The notes under the pieces were generated by a model that worked only from the letters and a program-made list of their open reading frames with translations, did no database searches and was not told the DNA's origin. From NCBI GenBank assembly GCA_010015655.1, contig ML976740.1, positions 3,479 to 51,295 of the forward strand: DNA of 47,817 nucleotides, given 5' to 3'. The stretch is from Bimuria novae-zelandiae CBS 107.79. Taxonomy: Eukaryota > Ascomycota > Dothideomycetes > Pleosporales > Didymosphaeriaceae. Every line of letters starts with the position of its first letter. Positions within the stretch are counted from its first letter, which is position 1. Both the position numbers and the translations under genes were made by a program. Positions 42,207-47,817 of the stretch are shown here, piece by piece.

Positions 42207-43508
42207 TATGGTGGTATGTACGAAGTAATACTTGTAGTGAGGATGTGGCGGTTGGGTCGTCCGTCAGAAGGTTGCGTGCGAATATTTGCGTGTGAAGATT
42301 GGATGCGAGGCCTGCGTGAATTTGTTCCCACTCCTACGGCGCCGACGTCTACTTTTCGAACGTCTTTTTGTTTCCTTCACGTCAAGTCCATCCTCAGCAA
42401 AGAGCCGCGCGTCCCCTTTTGTAACCAGGGTGTGTCTGGAACTATTAGAAGAAAGTCCAGATCGGGCCTAAACAGATCACATACTTCGTTGCTTATGAGT
42501 AATATTGTGACAGTGTCGAGTTGTTCGCGTGGCGGTAAAAAGCTGCCTTGCGGTCACAGGGAGGGTTGCGTTTAAGAATTATGGGGTGACGCTACTCCGC
42601 CCCTTAAGACCCGGACGCACGAGCCACGATGCCAAGAAACATAAGCCATTACGCTAATACAATGCAGACTAGTACCGCTGTAGACGCCCGGAACTTTCCA
42701 ACCCGGCTTACGGGGGTCAATGTCTTCGTGATCTTAAAAGCTTTTGGGCCTATCGAAATTCTTCAAATGCTGTTGAGAAGTGTCAGTTGTGATTGCGAAC
42801 TTGTTGTTACTGTGAGCTGTCAGAACTGAACTACATAGAAGGAACGAGCTGAATAGACACTGGTCCCAAAGAGGTACACATGTGACCTCCAACAGATGCC
42901 CTTGTGACGAATCTTGCCACCCGCGCGGCTATTGCTAAAGAGTGGCTGGAGAGAGTGTGTGTGAGCGTTTCAAATCCTCGAACTTGCTGCGCATGTCTAA
43001 ACCTGACGATTAAGGCGTTTTTGGGACTTTATTGTAATATTTGTCGGGAATCTTATGGTTTTGACACGGACTTTTTTGTTTCGATTTCGAGTTCTCACAT
43101 GCGGGGAACGGAAAAATTTCAGACTGTAACTACCTATGATACGGTACCATAGGTACTCTACCACAGGTAGGTAGAGTCAGGTATTAGCTGCACTCTTTCT
43201 AGTTCGGTTTTATTAAGCCATTGTGATGTTGCCTACAAGCATGTGTGCCACAAGCTCGGACTTTTGTCCCCAAATGGTTTCTGCTCTCCCTGCCTTGCAG
43301 TTAGACTGCTGTCTGGCGCTTAGATTGAAGATCTAGCGCATCGGACATTTTTTTCTCTGGCGCTTAGATGTAAGACGGTGGTTCAAATCTCCGAATATGA
43401 AGAGTATATAGTTTGCACATGGTGCTTAAGCATCTTTGGCAGCCACTTCATTACATTCAAAACCATTCCAAGAAACATACAAACGCAGCAAACTCTATTA
43501 CTTTGATC
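42207..43508. other. Intergenic region between two divergent genes
   Basis: 1.3 kb between the start of the APH-like gene (minus) and the small gene at 43509 (plus), so both promoters should be here. No gene is supported; the frames at 42144-42575, 42629-42829 and 42904-43152 have no recognisable content. Near 43305-43400 lie two copies of CTGGCGCTTAGAT, one inside a tRNA-like hairpin (see findings). An AT-rich, pyrimidine-rich tract precedes 43509. Confidence 0.6.
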
Positions 43509-44056
43509 ATGTCTCTCAGCAATCTTCAAGCCAATGGTCTATATGTTATCCTTTTCCTGCGAACTTCGCCACATACGCCGAACAACTTCCATTGGGGTCT
43601 CTATCTGCACCGTGATGCTACACAAGGAGGGACCAAGTATCACATCAAGCAACAGGGATCTGGTTGGATTGCAGATCATGGGAAGACTGCTGGCGTCTTC
43701 AAGTCCTTCTTGCTCGTCGGACTCTTCCAAATCGCGACGATCCCCACTGGTTGGGAGGGCCATGTCGACCAGCAACTCCGAACGTACGATTCGTCGCTGA
43801 ACAGCTCGCCCAATATAACCTGTCGCGTCTGGCTCCTCTGGGTCCTGGCGTTACTGCAGAAGGAAGTAAACGGGTACAAGCTCCTCAAGTGTGCCGATCT
43901 GAGCGCACTCGAGGCAGAAATCATGGCCTGGGGGAATGAAAACGCCGCGTCCGCAGATCTAAACCGCCAACCGCGACCGGTCGCGGTATCGAGTATGTCT
44001 TCTCATATACTGTATTTCACAATACGTACTAATGTGTTTCCGCAGAATACATTTAA
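43509..44056 (+). CDS. Small conserved fungal protein of unknown function (two exons)
   Basis: Exon 1 is 43509-43992 and exon 2 is 44046-44056. The 53-nt intron has donor GTATGT, branch TACTAATG and acceptor CGCAG. The spliced protein is 164 residues and ends PRPVAVSKYI. The start ATG 43509 (MSLSNLQANGLYVILFLRTS) is chosen over the longer frame from 43413 because homologues, as I remember them, begin just before such a YVxLFLR segment. Other conserved-looking parts are NNFHWGLYLHRDATQGGTKY, WIADHGKTAGVFKSFLLVGL and ITCRVWLLWVLALLQKEVNG. I believe it belongs to a common fungal family without known role (possibly Pfam DUF6914, not checked). No signal peptide or membrane span. Not RIPped. Confidence 0.72.
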
Positions 44057-44269
44057 GGATAAAGTCGTGCGTGAATATTTAGAATGTTTGATTACATTTT
44101 TTTATCCACCGCGGTCGCACCTCGGTGCAGTTTACCGTCGTCAGTGTTAACGAGGTTTGAATCGCGAAGGCGTTGAATGTTGCAACTGCCTCTTTACTAC
44201 TCTCGTTTTGTATGTAGAACTATGATACTGTTGTTTATATACTAAATTTGTTACGTTTCGAATTTTGTA

Positions 44270-44480
44270 TTGTCGTTACAGGAAGACTGAGAGTAACAGG
44301 GCTATCATTGCTGAGAGAGACCATATTGGAGACCAAGCTACAGCCGCACATGCAGTTCTTCCTTTCAGCTGGGATCGACGTTGTCTTGTCGTACGGAACG
44401 CACGAAGCGATGCTCCCTATCTTGCTGGCATGTGGTTGGATACTCAACACCATGAGAGAAGATGGAGGCTCGCGAGACTG
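44270..44480 (+). pseudogene. Possible ankyrin-repeat remnant
   Basis: One frame reads LSLLRETILETKLQPHMQFF and LLACGWILNTMREDGGS. The pattern of helix pairs followed by a G-rich turn is reminiscent of ankyrin repeats in fungal NLR-like or stand-alone proteins. It is short, has no start, and merges into the TPR fragment. Another frame of the same stretch (44265-44615) is equally open, so the assignment is weak. Confidence 0.25.
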
Positions 44481-44484
44481 TTGG

Positions 44485-44815
44485 ACGGCATCTACACTGA
44501 GTATCAGATTAAGCCATCAGAGCCAGCAGAGGAGTATCTGCCAGTATGGGACCCTGCAGCGAGAAATATGCATTGCATGGGCAAGGCCAAAGAGACGGTG
44601 ACGCTGCTGGAGTAGTCAAGGTCAAAGAGATTACGCTGGCAGAGAACCACCCCAATCGACTGGCATCGCAGAACGGGCTTGCTATTGCGTACCGAGCCAA
44701 TGGACAGGTCAAAGAAGCAGTTGAGCTGCTAGAGCATGTGGTTCAAGTGATACAAGAGGTCTACAATCCTGATCATCCTTCTAGATTAGTGTCTGAGAGC
44801 GTCCTACGGTCCTGG
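44485..44815 (+). pseudogene. TPR fragment of an NLR-like protein
   Basis: Two TPR-like units are readable: VVKVKEITLAENHPNRLASQ near 44615-44675, and AIAYRANGQVKEAVELLEHV near 44686-44745, ending DHPSRLVSES near 44771. They resemble the TPR units at 41040-41150 closely. The fragment ends at the LINE 2 start. It may be the lost 3' part of the pseudogene at 40080-41160 or of a sister gene. Confidence 0.65.
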
Positions 44816-45027
44816 TATGCAGCTGCGTAGCTCTGCTAGGCTTAAATTAAGATGCATTTTGTCACCCTTCTCCGCCTATACTTCGAACTCCACAGAGCTG
44901 ATTAAGCATAATGCGTAACGTAGGTAAACACGTAGATTAAAGCAGCGGCTAGAAAACTAGCGTGGTACATTGCATTGCCACCCGCATGCAGGGAGGATGG
45001 CCGACCCGCACCGGCCATAGGGTTGTG
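44816..45027 (+). repeat. Inverted repeat arm 2 (LINE 5' segment)
   Basis: 212-nt inverted counterpart of 39847-40061. It is followed directly by LINE ORF2 sequence, which identifies both arms as LINE 5' leader. Confidence 0.85.
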
Positions 45028-45029
45028 CC

Positions 45030-47195
45030 GGAGGCGTAGGTGGACTCGGCAGACATCACGGCTGTGGTGGCGCACATATGCGGAAGGAGGCTGATCATTG
45101 TGTCCGTATACATCCCAGACCTGTCCTCGTCGACAAGGACCAGGGAGGAGAACATGGAGGAGCTTAGTAGCAGGCTGCAGGCGATTAACAAGCTAGTGCA
45201 ATAAGAGCGACTGCGCGACCTGCACATAGAGGTAGTAGTTACTAGTGACTTTAACTAGCACAACCTGCTATAGGGAGGAAGCTATATCGATAGCATAGCA
45301 AGCTAAGAGGAAAGTAGACTAATTATTAACTTTATAGTAGAGCTAGCACTGCAAAGTCTCTTGCTATTAGGTATAACTACGTTTGTTAGCGATACGGGAC
45401 GCTTATTAATAATTAACCTAATGCTTGCGACACCTAAGTTAGCTAGAGACTTGGTTAAGTGCTCGATCTAGGAGCACGAGTACGGGTTAGACTACTAGGC
45501 TATACAGACGCGCTTCTGCATTAATGTAGGGAGGCAAGAGAGACAGGAGAGACTACTGTTTAAGAATGCACCATAGGACAAGATCAGGCAAGCGGTCAAG
45601 CACGAGAAGGAAGCAGGCTTTCCGTCAAAAGATGTAGACGAGATGGCGAGCCGGCTTACGCAGTAGGCGACCAAGGCGGTGGAGGCGCACTGCCCGAGGG
45701 CGCGACCGTCGCCGTACATAAAGCGGTGGTGGAACGAGGACCTCACGGCGCTGAGGAAGTCGTACACATACTGGCGGAACCGAGCATGTGCAATACGACG
45801 GCAGGGGAGAGAGGATACAGAGCTACGCAGCACGGCAACGAGAGCGAAGAGACTCTTCTACCAGACAATCTAATAGCACCGCAAGCAACACTAGGAGGCT
45901 TTCCTTAATAACAGCGACAACGTGTAGAAGGTAGCTAAGTACCTAGATTCGCAAGCAAGTAGCTCGTTTACTAGAGTGCTACTAATTTAGAAGACTAGCC
46001 CAGAGGGAGGCGTCGCTACGGAAGATAATAAGATTAGAAGAGAGTTACTCTAGGCATTCTTCCCAAGTCCGCCACCATGCGAGCAGGAGGAGACAATAGT
46101 AACGTATAACTAACTGCACTGCGAGCCAATTGCCAAGCACGAGGTGAAAGCAGCGGTGTTCAGGGCGAGCCTAGACAAGGCGCCAGGGAGAGACGGACTG
46201 CCAGCGCGGGTGTGGAGAGAGCTGTGGCTGGTCTTGGGCGAAGAGATCACGCAGCTGTTCGCGCGCTCGCTCGAAACGGGAAAGGTGCCAAAGGCGTGGA
46301 AGGTAGCAAAGATCGTGCCGCTGCAGAAGCCGAAGCGGAAGGACTACACCGTTGCCAACAACTACCGGCCCATCTCGCTGCTTCCGACGCTGGGCAAGGC
46401 GCTGGAGTCGCTGGTAGCTAAGCGAATAGCGTACCTGGTGGAGGAGTATAGCCTCCTACCGAAGACGCACTTTGGCGCGCGCAAGCAGCGGGCAACGACG
46501 CATGCGCTATCGTACCTCTGCGAGGACGTGTTCAAGGCGTGGCGCGGGAAGAAGACGCTGTCGCTAGTGTCGTTCAACGTTAAGGGAGCGTACAACAACG
46601 TGGCCACCAAGCTAGAGATCAGACGACTGCGGCAGCGACAGATCCCAGAGACAATCGTGCGGTAGGTGCAGGACTTTTGCACGGAGCGACAGGCGTGCAT
46701 CCTCGTCAACGGCACGACGGCAGAAGTACAGAGGCTTCCGCAAGCCGGTCTCCCCCAGGGATCAGCGCTTGCTCCGATCCTCTTCCTATTCTTCAACGCC
46801 GACCTAGTGCAGAGCGCACCACGACACGGCAGCTTAATAGCGTTCGTAGATAACTACTCGGCATGGGTTATAGGACCGTTGGCAGAGGAGAACACGCGGA
46901 TAGTTTAAGACAAAGTGGTGCCGATGCTAGAAAAGTGGGAACGCACCAGCGGGGCCTAGTTTAAGGCGGCTAAAACGAGCTTTATCCACCTTACGCGATA
47001 TAAGGCAGCGGGTTAAAATAGTATAACGCCGCTACAATTTAAGGGATAAGATATCGTGCTTATAGACAAGGTTAAGCTCCTAGGCGTAACGCTAGATAAG
47101 GAGCTAAGGTTTAAGGTGTATCTTACAGACAAAGTAGGCAAGGCGACTAAGGCGGCGCTAGCGCTGCGTAGGATAAAGAAATCTATCGCGTGCAA
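45030..47195 (+). pseudogene. LINE ORF2: endonuclease and reverse transcriptase
   Basis: The endonuclease part reads IIVSVYIPDLSSSTR near 45087, VVVTSDFN near 45231 (the GDFN motif with Gly to Ser) and LLIINLMLATPKLARDLVK near 45404-45460. The linker with PSPYIKRWWNEDLTALRKSY near 45708-45767 is typical of Tad/R1-like LINEs. RT reads SLDKAPGRDGLPARVWREL near 46168-46224, NYRPISLLPTLGKALESL near 46360-46413, SFNVKGAYNNV (FDVKGAY with Asp to Asn) near 46571, GLPQGSALAPILF near 46747 and FVDNY near 46842 (the catalytic YADD-type box with its second Asp changed to Asn). LLGVTLDKELRF follows near 47080. The largest open piece is 46144-46665. Confidence 0.83.
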
Positions 47196-47204
47196 TAATC
47201 GGTA

Positions 47205-47382
47205 GAAATCTTGGCGCCATCGCGAAATTCGCGCGCCCCCGCCAAACTCCCATACAAATCGTGAATTTGACTATGACGCGTTGATAACGGCCCACCATCC
47301 GTAGAATACTCGCTCGTAAGACTTGAAGCTGTGCAAATACGTGTATAGGGCTATACTAACGCTTTTTTTGGTGGAGAAGTCC
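47205..47382 (+). other. Probable 5' end of a Tc1/mariner-like element
   Basis: LINE ORF2 similarity ends near 47195, followed by a TA (47203-47204) and GC-rich sequence with GCGAAATTCGCGCGC. This should be the left end and leader of the transposon coding for the ORF at 47383. The right inverted repeat is outside the window, so the terminus is tentative. Confidence 0.4.
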
Positions 47383-47817
47383 ATGTTTCAAGCCCATGGC
47401 GTTAGTAGTTGTCCCCTTACGCCCGCACAAGCGCGTCGCCCGCCAGCATTGCCTCAACAGCTTATAACGAAGAGCCGTGGCCTTGATCCACGTCGTCGAC
47501 TTGATATTTATCGCTTTTTACTACTCGGTTGGCATCATGCCGATATCGCTGATACGGTGGATGTGTCGCTGTCGGAGGTGTACAAAATCGAGCAGAACTT
47601 GAAGCTATATGGGAGCACCCGCAAGCCCAGCAAACCTGGCGTAGTACTCGGTCGCCCGCGTAAACTATCACCCGACGATGAGCAAGCGCTGTACGATGAG
47701 CTTTTCCAGAGCGGCTGGATGTATCAGGACGAGATTGTATATTGGCTGTGGATGGAGAGAGGCGTTCGAGTACACCGATCAACGATTAGTCGGCTGATTA
47801 AGGACCGTGGGTGGAGC
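47383..47817 (+). CDS. Tc1/mariner-like transposase, N-terminal part (runs off window)
   Basis: An open frame of 145 codons from ATG 47383 to the window end with no stop. Upstream in-frame stops (TAG 47302, TAA near 47314) support this start. It reads two helix-turn-helix regions: GLDPRRRLDIYRFLLLGWHH near 47479 through SLSEVYKIEQNLKLYGS, then the linker VVLGRPRKLSPDDEQALYDE near 47643, and QDEIVYWLWMERGVRVHRST near 47728 followed by ISRLIKDRGWS. This is the paired-like DNA-binding half; the DDE/D catalytic domain must follow beyond the window. No RIP and an open frame, so it could be recent. The minus-strand frame at 47462-47782 is its shadow. Confidence 0.82.
   Translation, partial: MFQAHGVSSCPLTPAQARRPPALPQQLITKSRGLDPRRRLDIYRFLLLGWHHADIADTVDVSLSEVYKIEQNLKLYGSTRKPSKPGVVLGRPRKLSPDDEQALYDELFQSGWMYQDEIVYWLWMERGVRVHRSTISRLIKDRGWS

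Larger units (their letters stand above)
44816..47200 (+). mobile_element. LINE copy 2 (Tad-like), internally deleted, interrupted by Tc1/mariner
   Basis: A 5' leader (44816-45027) joined directly to the endonuclease part of ORF2, so ORF1 and the start of ORF2 are deleted. RT follows. The 3' end is cut near 47200 by another transposon. Light RIP: TAG/TAA stops are present, but long open stretches remain. Confidence 0.75.

Noticed and set aside
47462..47782. 106-codon minus-strand frame
   Set aside because: Antisense of the open Tc1/mariner transposase frame, which has clear helix-turn-helix motifs.
1..47817. CRISPR arrays, bacterial operons, ribosomal RNA genes
   Set aside because: No regularly spaced repeats, no ribosome-binding-site pattern and no rRNA signature were seen; introns and RIP show a fungal nuclear genome.

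Overview
This 47.8-kb window comes from a filamentous ascomycete (Pezizomycotina) and is almost entirely a graveyard of nested transposable elements. Three signs point there. Most element genes carry repeat-induced point mutation (RIP): C-to-T and G-to-A changes, a large excess of TpA, and former coding frames broken by TAG and TAA (old Gln/Trp codons) but hardly by TGA. The few live-looking genes have short fungal introns (53-73 nt, CTAAC-like branch sites). The gene families are fungal: DUF3435 recombinases, Fot1/pogo, Tad-like LINEs, NB-ARC/TPR proteins and fungal APH kinases. All domain names come from reading translations; no database was searched.

Left part (1-15454): a RIPped Ty1/copia element (Copia-1, 1-5281); a minus-strand pseudogene of a DUF3435 tyrosine recombinase with its element 5' end (5442-8425); and a RIPped Ty3/gypsy element (Gypsy-1, 8426-15454). 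Two Fot1/pogo DNA transposons (10098-11931 and 12181-14051) sit in the Gypsy-1 reverse transcriptase, each with a TA duplication.

Middle part (15455-37800): a minus-strand chromodomain gypsy (Gypsy-2) whose protease was split, without target duplication, by a DIRS-order (Ngaro/PAT-like) tyrosine-recombinase retrotransposon (20019-24544) with A1-ORFs-B1-A2-B2 split direct repeats. It is followed by a plus-strand Gypsy-3 that begins with a 519-bp LTR of the same family as the Gypsy-2 3' LTR but in inverted orientation. Gypsy-3 carries a 62-bp solo-LTR-like insert and is interrupted by Copia-2 (29570-37318). Copia-2 itself contains a piggyBac-like element (29952-32242) and a solo LTR (33500-33789) that holds the only assembly gap.

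Right part (37801-47817): much less RIPped and richer in GC. It starts with a second DUF3435 element whose 5' end matches that of the first copy. Its gene has two clean introns but is cut after the first catalytic Arg box by a LINE fragment. Two LINE copies lie head to head with 212-215-bp inverted 5' segments and enclose a 4.75-kb island. The island holds NB-ARC/TPR pseudogene pieces, an intact APH-fold kinase-like gene (minus) and an intact two-exon small gene of unknown function (plus). The window ends inside a Tc1/mariner-like transposase gene that interrupts the second LINE.

The nesting gives a relative order: gypsy bodies came first, with the Fot, DIRS, Copia-2, piggyBac and solo-LTR insertions later. 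The most interesting items are the DIRS element, the paired DUF3435 elements with a shared terminus, the inverted LTR pair with matching flanks, a possible antisense ORF in Gypsy-2, and the shared tandem 17-nt design of three Fot-type terminal repeats.
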